From NCBI RefSeq assembly GCF_040807025.1, contig NC_090951.1, forward strand, positions 4,464,001-4,528,000: a stretch of DNA of 64,000 nucleotides, read 5' to 3'. Below the pieces are notes generated by a model, which was given only the letters and a program-made list of their open reading frames with translations, did no database searches and was not told the origin of the DNA. Position numbers and translations under genes: made by a program. The DNA is from Struthio camelus (Eukaryota; Chordata; Aves; Struthioniformes; Struthionidae). Shown in pieces: positions 1 through 12,343 of this stretch (within the stretch, counting starts at the first letter, position 1; every line of letters starts with the position of its first letter).

Positions 1-595
1 GTAGAAACTGCAGAAATAGAGTATTTTTCCATCCAGCAGCCCTGAATGGATGACGTGCACAGGAGTCCAACCTACTACGGGAACTCCATGGGCTATAGCA
101 GGATCCCGTAGGAGGACTGGTTATTAAATCCCTCCAAACCGTAAAGGAGCATAGCACACTTAGTATCTTAAGTGGGGAGAAGGGTTCGTGTGAGACAACC
201 CAACCCACGAGCTTCTGCCTGGATTGCACTACAGGCTCCAGCGGCTGGGTTTCGTGGCCCGGCTCCGTACCTCCATGGCTTTTTTCCCCCATGTTATTAC
301 GCCCTACGGACTCCAGAACTCAGATGCTCTCCAAGCTGCTCCATTTGTATATAATATATATAATTTCCCTATTTCTTTTTGATGCTCTCTCAGTTGTGAA
401 TTGCCAGCGACCCGGTGTGGAAACACCTCTCATATGAGTCATTAAAACAGAAAATACTAATTGCAATTGCCAGCTACCCAGAAGGCAGGAAACTTCTTCC
501 AGATGTAGTACTCCAGGGTTTTAAATGCAAGTTTCATTTTTAAACTTAATCAAGCTATCAAGCTGGCTAAATCTCAACCCCTGCAGTTATTTCAC

Positions 596-627
<32 letters not shown>

Positions 628-1210
628 AGGAACGTCACCAGGCCAGGGACCCATCTTTATGTAGCTCCTCGTACAACGGCTCCAAACTCAGGTGGCTTCT
701 ACCAGCAGCTGGGGCAGGGCTGACTGCATGGAGCAGCAGTTTGCTTAAAACCGTAGACTGTGCAGGGGGGCGAAAATTTGTCACGATACCACAGCCTGCT
801 TCGCCTGTGCCAGCCTCGGGGACGGGGCATGGAGGCTACTGCTGGAATCGAGGCCAGCGGCACTAAGGAGCATTAATCACCGCTCCTATCCCCTCCCACC
901 CTCCGAGCAGCAGCGAGAGCGAGCCTCGCTTGGCAGGGATCTCCCCCAGCTCCGTCCTCGCCATCTCCTGCTCCTCCTTCCCATGGCAGTGACATCAAAG
1001 CTCCGGCCTGGCCCCAGCCCCTCATTCAGTTTTCCAGGCAACGCTCAGAAGGCTTGAACCAGCTCCGTGCTGCAGTCTAAAGAAAAAATTTAAAGCCACA
1101 ACCACCAGTCTAGACTGCTTGAAATCTCTTCCCCAGATTCTGGGTGAGTTAAGCAACCTGCCAGCATGCGGCTTTAGGAAAGCTGGGAGAGCCCATCTGA
1201 TCTCCCTTAC
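1..1210 (-). other. CRISPLD2 intron 5 (partial)
   Basis: No exon is recognised here on either strand. It holds a T25 run at 596-620 and a moderately GC-rich stretch at about 640-1020. Open frames in this interval have no recognisable domain and look like chance. Confidence 0.7.
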
Positions 1211-1326
1211 TTGGGTGAGTAGTTGCAGACCAGGTAGACCGCGTTCTCCCAGATTTCTCCCCAGACGTTCATCTGCTTGCAGACGTTCACGGCACAGCCA
1301 ATCTTGTTCGTCGTGGCCCAGACTAT
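1211..1326 (-). CDS. CRISPLD2: CRISPLD2 exon 5, CAP domain C-terminal part
   Basis: Encodes residues 166-203, starting [16 protein letters not shown] and ending YLVCNYSPK, with the last codon completed in the next exon. Acceptor tttgcag at 1333-1327, donor gtaagg from 1210. The cysteines of the CAP core are kept. The next exon (expected to begin GNWIGEAPY) is not found in 1-1210, so it lies beyond the window. Confidence 0.95.
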
Positions 1327-4300
1327 CTGCAAATGCAACACTGCTGGTTAAAACGAGCAAACTAGCCCACTGCGGGCACATCAAGCCTATACTTCAGTGA
1401 CAAACAGGCCAGGGTGGGACAGAGAGAATATAGATGCCAAAGCGCTCCGTCTCCCTTACCTGAGTGTAATGTGTGCACATAGATCCGGTGCATTTCTCTG
1501 GGCACCAGGGGTTGCACTCGTGAGGATACGGGTATGTGTAATCTTTAACCTCGTCATACCAAGACTGGACATGGAAGGCTGGAGAGCGATACCTGAAAGA
1601 TCAAAACCATCACAGCTTAGAGCATCAACTTCTTTTAGATGCTTTCAGACAATATCTGTAGCCTCCTGGCATGCCGTAACGTCAGAATTTTAGCACAATT
1701 TTTACTACGCATAAACTAACTGAACATTTTCTTAAGGCAAGTTTCATTCTTTGAGGAGGTGCTAGCTAAAAACACTCGGTAACGTGGTTTTACGATCAGA
1801 AGAAAAAAAAGAAATCTCATCAAAAAATTTAAAGACTATTTCTTTCCCCAAATTCACAGCCCAGTCTGACTGTATTATTTATAGGTTTGACACACTCTTC
1901 AAATGCCGCTGACCTGAAATGTCCTCCTGGCTTTTCCACTCGATCACAAAAAACTTCTAGTTTGGCAGAAAAGTGTATTTTGAAAGTAAACACAAGTTAA
2001 GGTTTGCCAAACATCTTAAACTGAAAGCCATCGTGTACCTGTTTTGCCATGCGGCAGTTTGCTAAATCTGGAAGTACATTAGCAGTGAATACGGTAAGGC
2101 CTTTGAAAATGGAGTGAACTTTTCCATACTCACATCACACCTGTGTTAGTGCAAAACTGTTAATGTGCCCCACCTTTGACTGCCATAATTTCCCTGTGCA
2201 GCCAACTCCTCCGTGCGTGGCACATACTTTGCACAAGCTAAGCACACAATATTGCACTCTGCGGCACCTTTGACATTACTTGTGCTTGTCTGGGGAACGG
2301 GCATGATGTTATGGCCTAGAGAAACATGCGCGTTGCATGCTACGTACACAAGGAGCAAGCAGAGCAATCTGCAAACTCTGTGTCAGACTAGAACTGCTCT
2401 TCAAACCCACTGCTTTTTTTATTGCTTTCAACAGTTCACATGAAGCAAGCAGCCAGAAATACAAATGATATCATTACCAACTGTAGTTTGTTCTTTCAGC
2501 CAGCTCTTCATTAAAAGTTATTCATTAGAAGTATTTTAGAAACGTTAATCTCATGTCATCATTAAGTGAATACTTTCCGAATCCTATTTTACAAAAGAGG
2601 AAATTGAGGCAATCAAGTTATGGCCAGTTCCTGAAAAAACTGAGATAAATATGATCTCTTTTTCCTCTCAGTGATTGCAAGGGGAGTAAGATTGGATCTA
2701 ACTCCATCAATAACTGTGGCCATCTTGAAAGCCTGTAGGAGAGCCAAGAACAGCCTGATCTTTTGACTTTGTTCCCAATGGATTAACCACTCTACTTTCC
2801 AATCATTATTTAATTCTGCCAACAAAAATGGGCCCAATTTTTATATCAGGCTAATTTCACACCAGCAAATTTCCATTGCTTTCAACCAAGTTCTACCTGA
2901 TTCACAACAAGCGTAACTTCATTTCAGCTCATTAGGTTTTCAGAGCACAAACAAAACATTTGCTTTGCAAAGCAGGCTTAACCTATAAACACTTTTCACC
3001 ACGGTGTGGAGAGGCAAAGCCACTTGGAAGCTTTAACTTAATCATTCTTAGCCAGGATACCAACCCTAGGTTAAAAACTTTCCCCAGAAGGACAAAATAA
3101 AACGTGGAGTGGTAAAGAGTAAAGAGAAACTAGCAGCTGGATATATATCTATGGGAAATACAGTGAGAGACATTCAAAAGATCTATAGCAATGAGTGGTG
3201 AACGAGCAGTAATATCCAGACATTGTTTCTGAGAGATTTCAGTTGGTTCTCAGTGTGCTGCCAGAAGCTGTCCCCGAAACAGCAGATTGAGGACCAAAGG
3301 CGGTGGGTTCAATAGCTGTTCTTCTCAATGGGCGTGAGTGACCTTAGGCACGTCATGACCTGAGATTTAGATATATGAAGGAACCAGAATCAGAGCTGGC
3401 TTGCTGGGAATAGTCAGCTGAAGGGCACTGCAGATGTCTTTACTGTCCCCCTTTCACTGAAGTAATAGCAGTTATTGCTCCTCACCTTTTCTCCTGTCTC
3501 CCCAGCACCCTGTTAAGCAACAACCAGGCAAACCTTTTACTCTGCCTCTCAGGGAGGATCCTTACATTACTTTTTGCGATTAGCTTGTGGCTTCCCAGCT
3601 CTTACCTGCCCCAGTGAACCGCCAGGTTCTGTCCAATTGACCTGATGAGGACACTAGGCCCGTGGTCCCAGATGCACTGCTGAGCCCAAGCATGGGCCGA
3701 TCTTTCCAGCTCATCATCCCAAGTCTGTGGAGGGTGGGGAGAGAAAAAAAACAGGTCAGTTTTTCCTCTCAAGCTTATTAGGTCAAGAGAGTCAACCAAC
3801 AGCAATTAGTGGAGGAAGAGAGACTAGATCACAGCTCACCATTGGTGTCTGGCCTATTGTTGCAAAATCATCATATTTTAATTGACGTGCCCTGACCTGA
3901 GAGCAAAATTCTCAAGAAACCCCCCTGCTACAGAAACGGATGGCGCAAAATAGCCTATTTTTGTACTGCTTGATGCTATGCTTCTTTGGAGATGATTGGC
4001 ATAGAATAATAGAAAACAGACCTGTCAGGACCTCCAGAACTCATCTAGACCAGCCTGAAATATAATAAGACATTCTCGGCAGGTGCTTTTCTAATCTTAA
4101 AAAAAAAAAAAAAAACTCAAAACAAAAAAACAACACACACACAGATGACAGAGATCCCAGTGCTTCCTCATGCAGTCTATTACTCAGATCTTCAGGACTT
4201 CCAACATGCTGTGAGGTAGTTATGGCATGATTTTCCAGCCTTAATGTCAGGGCATTTCCTGGCTTACCCGTTAAATCATAATTTCAGCAATGGGGATACT

Positions 4301-7300
4301 CCTGCACTTCACTATGGCCACAGCTGGATATTTTTGGCCCAACTTCCCAGCAAGTGACAACTATGTAGTTACCATGCCTGCGTGGGCCTCAGTCTCCCAT
4401 CTCGCTGTCTCTTCCCTGAACGCCTTGCGAGTCCTCTGATGGATGCAGTCAAATTTGACAGAGGCAGCAAAGCGTCAGAGCTATTAAGCTAGTATCACTT
4501 TTATTAACACAGGCAGGTCAGAAAGCAACAGATCCCTCTAGCATTCTCACTGAGGGAAAGGCATCCGCGTGAGATCAGTCCTCCCTGAATATCACCCAGT
4601 TATAATCCAAATTAGAGCTCAAATATGTCACAAAGGCAAATAGGAAACCAGGCTTCTTGGTTCCAATACCCAGGGGCGTATTTGTTTTAAAGGCTAGACT
4701 TGTTGGACCTGATAGATAGTGCACTGACTTCATTGTTTAATTACTGGCAGCTGGTCTATTCAGAAGAGTCCTAAAAGGATAATTTATTGGGATTAAAACG
4801 TTGCTACACATTCCTACAAATAAAAACGAAGAGAAGAGAGGCCTTGTAATGTGCTTCCAGTTCATTCACGTGCCAATGTAAGATTATGTCCTTTCTGGAC
4901 ATTTGCCATCATAACCAGCTGACTTTTCAATTTCCATCTTCTCCAGAAGAAAAGCAACTTCTGGTCTCAAACATATCAGAGGACCTATCAGAGCCCATTT
5001 AAAGGGCTGGAGGGCATTGAGGCTCTCAAGTACATTGTAAAAACACTGAGTGCTTATGCTGAATAAGTATCTGAACATGGCCTCAGGCAGCTGTAACTGG
5101 GATAGGGAATGACCACATGTCTCTGGCCAGGAGAGCAGAAAAATGCAGCGTCTCCTGGAACTCGGTACGTCTACGCTATCTTCGGAAGGCAAACATGAAC
5201 TCATCGAACTGAGCTAGCAACCCAGACCTCCGAGAACAGCTTATCATTAAACATGCTCAGCAACCCAAATTCCAGCAACTGTCCAGAGTTACTCCAGGCT
5301 TATTAGCTTTGCTTTGAACTGACCAGTGGCCAAGTAAATTCACGTCAGTCTGCAAAAACCTGTGTGGACACAGCTCTGAAACAGAGGGGATAAAATCATT
5401 TTCCATTTCAGCTCCCTGACGATATATGGGATCTGACCCACCGCACACATTCTCAAACCTGTATTTAGAGCAGACTATTGCCATTGTGCCTAGACAAACA
5501 GCTTTTTGTGGTCTCCCGCTTTCTGCACCCGGCAATGACCAGCCACAAACCTCCTTTCAATCCAACACGTAAGCCGCAAAAACTCTCCCAAGATTTTATG
5601 CGCAGCTAGTACTTCAGGCTTTCTAGTAGAGCATTATTCCCTGCAGCCTCAAAGGCAGACATGTTCCAAATTTCCTAATTTAATGCAGAGACATTATGAG
5701 CAACAGACCATTAAATGGAAATTGATGTGAACATATGTATTACATCTTCCTTTGATGCCTATGGAATAAATGAACACGGACAAAAGATACTCAATAGACA
5801 ACTGGGAATAAGCTATGTCTTTGCATGGCTTTGTGCTTGATGAGTAGAGAAGCTAATTTCTGCAGGAATCAGATTACAAAGCCACCTCATTTAAATTAGA
5901 GCTGTTATTTGTTTCTTGCTTCTCAGACATGCATGTGGTCAGGAGACCGGACTTATTTCAGGGCAATAAATATATCAAAGAAATGGATTTCAGACTCTCT
6001 CGGCTATGCTTGCAAGAATGCTTTATGCCAATATTCAAAGCACTATCTAGGAAGAACATTGAAGCCAGAGCTGCAGCATCTGTCTGTGCTCAAGGTCTTA
6101 AATCCATTCTGTGACAATTGGGCAAAGCCGATGCTGGCTATTTGGAGGGTCCGAAGCACATGGCATAAAAGGATTCTAAGCATCAGGCTAAGTTTCTATT
6201 CACTTTTTCCTTCTTCGTGTTGAGGTTTTCTGTTGCCAGACTGCTGCAATCATAAGTAGCTACCTTGTTTGGAAAATACCAACCCAGTCTACATTAGTGA
6301 ATTCTCAGCTAGAGGTTTTTAAGAGCCTATGGGAAAGTGTGATTCCAAGTGATTTAGTCAACAGATTCTCTTTTTTACCCTTGAAAAGCTGTAATGACCT
6401 CTGAAAGTACAGTACACACTCTATGTGTAATATACATGCATGGTGTACATACGCTATACTACAATTTGTAGGTTCAGATTTAATAAGAATGTATCCCAGA
6501 AGGAGTCTGTTTACTCACCGACTAGTTTGTAAAACTAACCCTAAACCTAGAATGCTATCTTAATTCACTCACGTTACAGTAACGGGGTTACTCTCTCATT
6601 TTTCTCCACAACTTCTAACAATCCTGGCAGTTTACTCTTACAAGTGGCGTGAGAGTTCAGGACTGACATACACTGGCAGAAGCTTGGATGTGCTTTGTTA
6701 ACCCACACAAAATATTACCCCACCCTGACAAGAAAAATCCCCACCCTACAGTGAAGAGGATGGATGGGTACCACATACATGAAAATACACTATTTTCCTT
6801 CTAGAAACCTATACTGAGAACAGTTTCATTTTATCCAGCTTTCTTTGAGGCCTCCACATGAGGCAGGATTTCTGCCTTTCATCACTGCTAAAAGCCATCT
6901 GACTAAGCCATCTTAAAAGGTCAAAGGTGTCTTGGGAGCTATTAGATATTTTTCACTCCAGGTTCTTTAACAAGAAGTTTGTTTTGGTCTTGGCTCTAGT
7001 CCACTGCCATGACTACCATTATATAACCCAAACATACAATGGAAGTGTCAGTAATAAAGCTGCTATGTGGTTAAGGTAATTTTGTATTTGACCAACTTTA
7101 TTATGAATATATGCACTGCTCACATCTGGTCTATAGCAAAGCTCGGAACTCATTTTCCATTAGCACTGAATACCAGGCCTAGCTCTGAATTAATTATAGT
7201 AGCCACCCAGCAAAACAGTTTCTTCCTCTGTTTTTTTCACTCCACTCTACCTTTATCTGCATGCGTATGTGATAATTCTTTTAATCTCTAGATAGGTCAT

Positions 7301-9576
7301 GAAACTCACTGTGCTATTACTCTTTTATTAATAGCCTCCACTACCCAAAGTTCCTGCCGCAGTAGGTTTCTCTCTCCATTTCCTGGCACGTATTAGCTCC
7401 CTTTGCTACTTTAGGTCACTTAAATGTGTCAGATATAGAGCTGGGAGAAAGGACTTTCACAGGCAGCATTGGGAGGTTGGTGGCCAAGAACACGTTCTAC
7501 CCACTTATCCAAGAATTAGCATCACACGTCACCTGTGACATTCCCCACCGGTACCGAAGGAAAAGAGAAAAGTTCATCTACAGCGCTAAAGACAGACCAT
7601 TCTCTTAAACAAGTCCAAATGGGAAGTGTCCTATGCAGAACAAAGGATTAAAGTGAAATTCACGTTCAGAATATACACAGCGTTTTCAAGTAATATTGGG
7701 TAAACACGAATACATGAAAGACTGATTATAGCGCTTCCAACTAGCACCATTTTATACTCAGCTTCTTTCTTCACAGTATATAAGGCTCTTTCATTTGCCC
7801 TAAATCGCCCATAAAACCACTAGAAAAGCACACTGAGCAAAGACAAACATAAAAGAGTAACCATGCTGGATGAGTAAATAGCAGTCGGCCAGTGGACATT
7901 CCGCAACTGCAGCCCTTTCAGATCCTCAAAGCCAACAAAAATACATTTGGCTTTCTCATGCTTTGTGTTTACTTTCTGGAAATTAATCAAATCACCTCTT
8001 CTCTGGCAATATGTTACAGGGAGCCAGCAGGATAATGTAATAGCCAGCTGAGAGAGGGAGAAACAAAGCAACAGTTCTTAGAAAGGCATGCGATTTCTGA
8101 CAAAATTGGGAGCAGGGTGAATACTAACATAAACCGATTAATAAGCAATTGTCCCTTCTTACTGTCCTCTGCTCTCCCTTGCCTTTTCCTTTTCCCTAAA
8201 ACCATAAAAGATAGACCTTTCCATTTGCAGCATTCATTTCAACACATAGTAACAGTTGGCAAACAATCCTAAATTATATTTAATATACTATTTCTTTTAC
8301 CTTTTAAACATGGTCTTAACAAATCATTAATCATCTAATCTGTCAGCAGCAGCACACAGTTGAAGTCAGGTTAGTTTCTGTCATAACCATATTTGCACAC
8401 TGGGAAAAGGCACAGAAAATATTATTTGCCTACATCATTTTCTGGCCCCACAATATTTTGAAGACATCTCAAAAATAGCTCAAAGTAGGGTCTCTGGCAT
8501 CATGTAAAAAAAACTATTCATCTGAATTGTTGATGGTAAAGGCATACTTCATACTCCCACTTTAATGTTCTCCCTCTGAAGTGGGAGAATACATCGACCA
8601 AACTTTTATTTTGGTTCCTCGCGCTGCAAAAAGCCGATAGCACTACCTATCCGCCTACCCTTGAACTCCACCAGAGTCTTTTCAATGAGTTCCATGGATT
8701 GAACTTATTTGCAGATGGATATATTCCATGCCATATTCCTTATGACCTGCTTGACTAAGGTGCCAAGCAGACTGCCATTAGTCTTAGGAAGACTTGGCTC
8801 GCATTGATAATCTGTGGTCACCAGCATATCATAAAGCTACAGGTGCTACCTTCAGTGTTAGGCAGTAGCTGATAGCACCCCAAAGTTGCCCATCATTTGT
8901 CTACTCTGAGCAGACTGTGATGATCCAAAACACCAGGCACAATGCTCTGACAGAGAGTGGGTTAAACACCATGGAAAATTTGATGCTTTTACGACATTAA
9001 GGTAATGGAACAACCTGCTAAGGCAGGCTATGGAATTGCCATCACTGGAGATACATTCAGGGCAAGCCTAGACGGTATTTTATGAATAATGGAACCAGTT
9101 CTGAAACTATGTAGTAGATGGACGAGATGACCCAGTAGTGGTCCTTTCCAACCAAAGCAATCCAATGATCTAAAGCATCATTCACTGTGGACTGAAATTG
9201 CTCCAAGAAACCTCTTGAGAAAAACTTATTTCAGAGGAAATTGGCTACAATGCTTTCACCATAAGGGAAACTAAAATGAAGTTTAAAAAAAAAAAAAATT
9301 GTAATAAAGTCAGGTATCAGGAGCTCAACTCACCATATATTCCATGTTAGAGGCCGATGGATAAACTTGACCTCTTAATTTATTGTGGAGCATCAATATC
9401 TCCTGTCTGTCTGAAAATAAAATGGCTCTCTTGGATCTGGCATGAGGTTCCGCATCCTGATATTTACTCAAAATGCTCTCCAGGTGGCTTGAATTGGGCA
9501 AAATAAAACATTCAGCTGCATTTGTCAGAAGCAGGAGACATCCAAGAGGAAAGATCCAAGGCAGGGCAGGATTCAT
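1211..9576 (-). CDS. CRISPLD2: CRISPLD2, cysteine-rich secretory protein LCCL domain containing 2 (N-terminal part, 4 coding exons)
   Basis: Secreted glycoprotein of the CAP superfamily; in mammals it is linked to lung and craniofacial development and to LPS binding. Join on the minus strand: 9576-9334, 3724-3606, 1592-1460, 1326-1211, all with GT/AG boundaries and matching phases, giving residues 1-203 plus two bases. Visible in order: a hydrophobic signal peptide (about 1-21), an N-glycosylation sequon NSS (28-30), an RSKR dibasic site (47-50), then the CAP domain from about 56. The CAP signature HYTQIVWATT spans the exon 4/5 junction and the second signature, YLVCNYSPK, ends the last exon seen. 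The match to human CRISPLD2 as I recall it is strong throughout, and the USP10 neighbour supports CRISPLD2 over its paralogue CRISPLD1. The remaining exons, with two LCCL domains, are outside the window, so this is truncation by the window and not a broken gene. Confidence 0.96.
1460..1592 (-). CDS. CRISPLD2: CRISPLD2 exon 4, CAP domain with HYTQ signature
   Basis: Completes Arg121 and encodes residues 122-165, including the stretch CNPWCPEKC and ending MCTHYTQ. Acceptor tctttcag, donor gtaag. The HYTQ half of the CAP signature is the last thing encoded, so the signature is split by the short 133-base intron 4 (1327-1459). Confidence 0.95.
1593..3605 (-). other. CRISPLD2 intron 3
   Basis: About 2.0 kb of AT-rich intron between exons 3 and 4. 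I see no repeat family or conserved element that I can name. Confidence 0.8.
3606..3724 (-). CDS. CRISPLD2: CRISPLD2 exon 3, CAP domain
   Basis: Begins [17 protein letters not shown] and ends at HWG plus two bases of an Arg codon. Acceptor ccacag at 3730-3725, donor gtaag from 3605. The 119 bases encode residues 82-120 and part of 121. It contains the conserved IGQNL segment of CAP domains. Differences from human are conservative. Confidence 0.95.
3997..4215 (-). repeat. CR1 LINE 3'-end remnant, element on minus strand
   Basis: Read on the plus strand, the segment follows the usual antisense CR1 3' end: a 'catagaataatagaaaa' start, then a 'gacctccagaactcatctag' block, then, after an A-rich insertion at about 4099-4140, a 'gacagagatcccagtgcttc' block. 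It is strongly diverged, consistent with an old avian or sauropsid insertion. Bounds are approximate. Confidence 0.6.
8995..9175 (+). repeat. CR1 LINE 3'-end remnant, element on plus strand
   Basis: A diverged CR1 tail: 'ggaacaacctgctaaggcag', 'ttgccatcactggagata', 'ggacgagatgaccc', 'ggtcctttccaacc', ending near 'ccaatgatct'. The order of blocks is that of the CR1 3' region. Divergence is high, so it is probably old. Confidence 0.6.
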
Positions 9577-9666
9577 GGCTGAAACAGAAGCTGGCAAAAA
9601 TGGAGATAAAGACGATGGATGTGTTTTTCGGTTGCCTTGCAAGGACGTCTAGCGCTCAGTTCTGGC
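9334..9666 (-). CDS. CRISPLD2: CRISPLD2 exon 2: end of 5' UTR, start codon and signal peptide
   Basis: The acceptor is a pyrimidine-rich tract ending in cag at 9669-9667. The first 90 bases are 5' UTR. The start codon is ATG at 9576-9574, with G at -3, and an in-frame TAG at 9651-9649 rules out an upstream start. The 81 codons encode the signal peptide, the sequon, RSKR and the start of the CAP domain ([18 protein letters not shown]). The exon ends in phase 0 at the donor gtgagt. The coding part is 9334-9576. Confidence 0.9.
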
Positions 9667-12279
9667 CTGGAACGGGAGGAGACAGAAAATCAGAATAATG
9701 CCAGAGAAACTCGCCATGCCCATGACCTCCAAGGGTGCCACACAGCTCAGATTTTTGCATGAGAAAGAGTAATACAAACAAAACCAACCAATTATTGCTT
9801 ATCTCAGTTACGGGAAGACCTATACAACTCCATAAGCGATGGGAACTCAGTTTATTGTGTTACCCTTTACTAACCCCTTGCTCAGCTTTTAAGATATGTT
9901 TGACCTAGATCTTCCCGGTACCTCCCACAGCTTTTACCAGCTACATGAGCAATCACAGGGACTTCAAGGACCTGCAGATGAATTAGCCATGCAAAAGCTT
10001 TTCAGGTGAGGCTTGTCCCTCATGCCTACATGGGAGGAAAGAGGACCGAAACCACGCCATGTATCTTCTGCGATGGAAATTTGACAGGATGCAGCAAAAC
10101 CCCACCAACATTGCACTGGGAGTGACGGTTCGTAGATTGCCTCAGGCACAGCGGCAGAGGTGGGCGCTTTCTCCTCCAAGCGTGCCGAGCTGCAGCCATC
10201 ACCCAACAACGTCCAGGAGCTCTAAGTAATCCCAGCTCCAAGTTGCGTCCCTTCACAGGTGGGAAAGGGAGACATTTGCATCTATTTTCCCAAAGCGGAG
10301 AGCAGATATGAATAAAAGGGAAAGCAAATTCCCCGGTAAGCCAAGTGGCAGAGGTCAGACATGAGCAAGAGCTATTTCAGAGGCCCGGGCCTGCCAACAC
10401 GCTCCGCGAGAGCAGCTGCCAGACTCCCAAAACATAGCTGTTTATGTGAAATGTCATCGTCATGCCGAACGGTCAGAATTGCTGCTGGCGAATGACGCAC
10501 CAGCACGCTCCCACTGACGCTGCCGGGCCGCCTTACGGCGAGTGGAAGAGTAGCCAGGGGGAAGAGTTATAATGGATTAGGAGAGGAGCCAGAGCGCCCT
10601 GGCTCCTCAGCCGGGAGATCAGGCATTCCCACCCGCGCTCCGTCACCGTGGGCATACCCGGCCCGAGAGTTGCTCTTGCTTATACAGCTGCTGACAGCTG
10701 ATGGTTTGAATGCCTGGGCTGAATTTAATCCCCGTCCTCTCCCTGCGAGACACGTGCGCCATAGTCCTCCTGCTCTGCCTGTCATTTCCAAACAGCTCCT
10801 CCCTTCCTCACCCCAACTTTTCAGTCTAACAAGACTTGTGCATCTCGACTAGTCCTCTTTGGATCACGAGCCTTTCAAGAAGGAGGTCTTTGCTGTTGCA
10901 TGTCTCTACAGCACCTAATGCTCTTTAAGTGGGATCCCAGAGCTACAAGAACAGCATCAATTCATACGGAGCAAGAAACATCTGTACAGCACGTTGAGGA
11001 CAAGGTGAGCACATCTCTCTCCTCAAGCCTGAACTTTGGAACAAGATTCCCCATCGCTGTCTTTACTATTAGGTGAGGATCTAGCTTTGAAAGCACTGTC
11101 AAAAGACATATGTATAGTGGCAGGAAATAAAACCTAGATTAGCAGGAATTATTCTAAAAGTTTCAGCCCTGTGACTTGGACATATCAAGTCGGAACTACT
11201 TCTAACCTGGCAAACGTGGTAAAACCTTTCCAGCTTCCAGCTGTCACCCCCCAGCAGGAAGTCACAAATCCCCCGGTTGCCCAGACCTGGCACAGCAGCA
11301 ATTTGCTGGGAAGCACGAAGGTACTGTGCGTAGGTGTGCAGCCCCCCAAACTCCAAGACCATTCAGAACCTCCCAAAAATCTGTAGGGCATCTACACAAA
11401 AGAGCACTAGGTCCTCTCTGAGTTTTTCCTGAGTGTAAAAAGGCTGAACGACAGCCAGGAGCCTTTAGTCTCCAGGCAGAGCGTTAAGCCTTTGCTTGGA
11501 CAGAACAAAGCAAGGATATAATTTGCTAAATTTTAGGCAACCTCTTTTCATCACTTGCTGTTTTGCAGAGCAAGTATAACACACAAGCCTTGTCCCCGGC
11601 TCAAGGCACACCTGAAAGACAGGACACGCAGTTGCCTCAGGGCAAACACTGCTTTAACCTCATCCTCTTCTCCGACCTGTTTGCTGGCATTTGCCTCCCC
11701 GAAAGCAGGAGCCCAACTTGCTAACCTGGCTGCAGAGGGGGAAGGGAGACAAAACGAGCTGCTGCTTTTGTAGACTGTCTGACCCAAATTCAGGGAACAA
11801 TCCCTACTTTGAGACACTTCCCTAAGAGTTTAAAAATAGATGCTGTGCCGCAGCCGTTTACAATGTGGCCATTTAGCACCAGCGGCTTTAACTGCTGCCT
11901 GCTCCGTAGGCAGAGCGGGCAGAGACAGACCGCTCACATACGCTGCAGTTATACCCCTGCGCTTGGACGCCTGCCCTTTTCTAAATAGGAGCCGTATCCA
12001 CCGCCCATTTAAGGCGAACACTGAACTTACAGAAAGCGCAGCCTCCAAAATCAGCTCTAACATCCGAAAGCGAATCTGCCCCGCTCATCGCTACGCAGCG
12101 GAGCCGACGGCGTCTCGCCTCGACAGCCTGTCGAAACTGCACAACAGATGCCGCCTCCTTCCTCGGCATCTTCTTCCCTGGATCTCGCTGGAGGGCGAAG
12201 AGATATCAGCAGCTCTCTAAAATTAGGCTACCTTGGCACTATCTTCTCTTCCACTTTGGCTTCAGCGTGCAGGCCCTCG

Positions 12280-12343
12280 TCTCCGCCTTTGGGCCAGGTA
12301 GGGAGATGCTTTCTCCGCCTTTGGGCCAGGTAGGGAGATGCTT
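12280..12343. repeat. Perfect 32-bp tandem duplication
   Basis: Two head-to-tail identical copies (12280-12311 and 12312-12343) of a unit starting tctccgcctttgggccagg. A further four bases of a third copy follow. The identity suggests a recent or polymorphic duplication. Confidence 0.9.

Larger units (their letters stand above)
3725..9333 (-). other. CRISPLD2 intron 2
   Basis: About 5.6 kb between the signal-peptide exon and exon 3. It contains two old CR1 remnants (about 3997-4215 and 8995-9175), an A run near 4099-4115 and an A13 run near 9286-9298. Nothing else is recognised. Confidence 0.8.

Noticed and set aside
596..620. T25 run as a possible LINE or retrogene tail
   Set aside because: No element or target-site duplication is recognisable beside it; likely a simple homopolymer.
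1022..1384. Minus-strand frame of 120 codons overlapping CRISPLD2 exon 5
   Set aside because: It is a different frame from the real exon (which reads [16 protein letters not shown]) and runs through the splice donor.
5909..6223. Overlapping plus-strand frames in CRISPLD2 intron 2
   Set aside because: No recognised family; two competing frames over the same bases and no conserved motif.
7426..7608. Plus-strand frame translating to a protein-like 60-residue segment
   Set aside because: No ATG start, no recognised family, and no convincing splice context; lies within CRISPLD2 intron 2 on the opposite strand.
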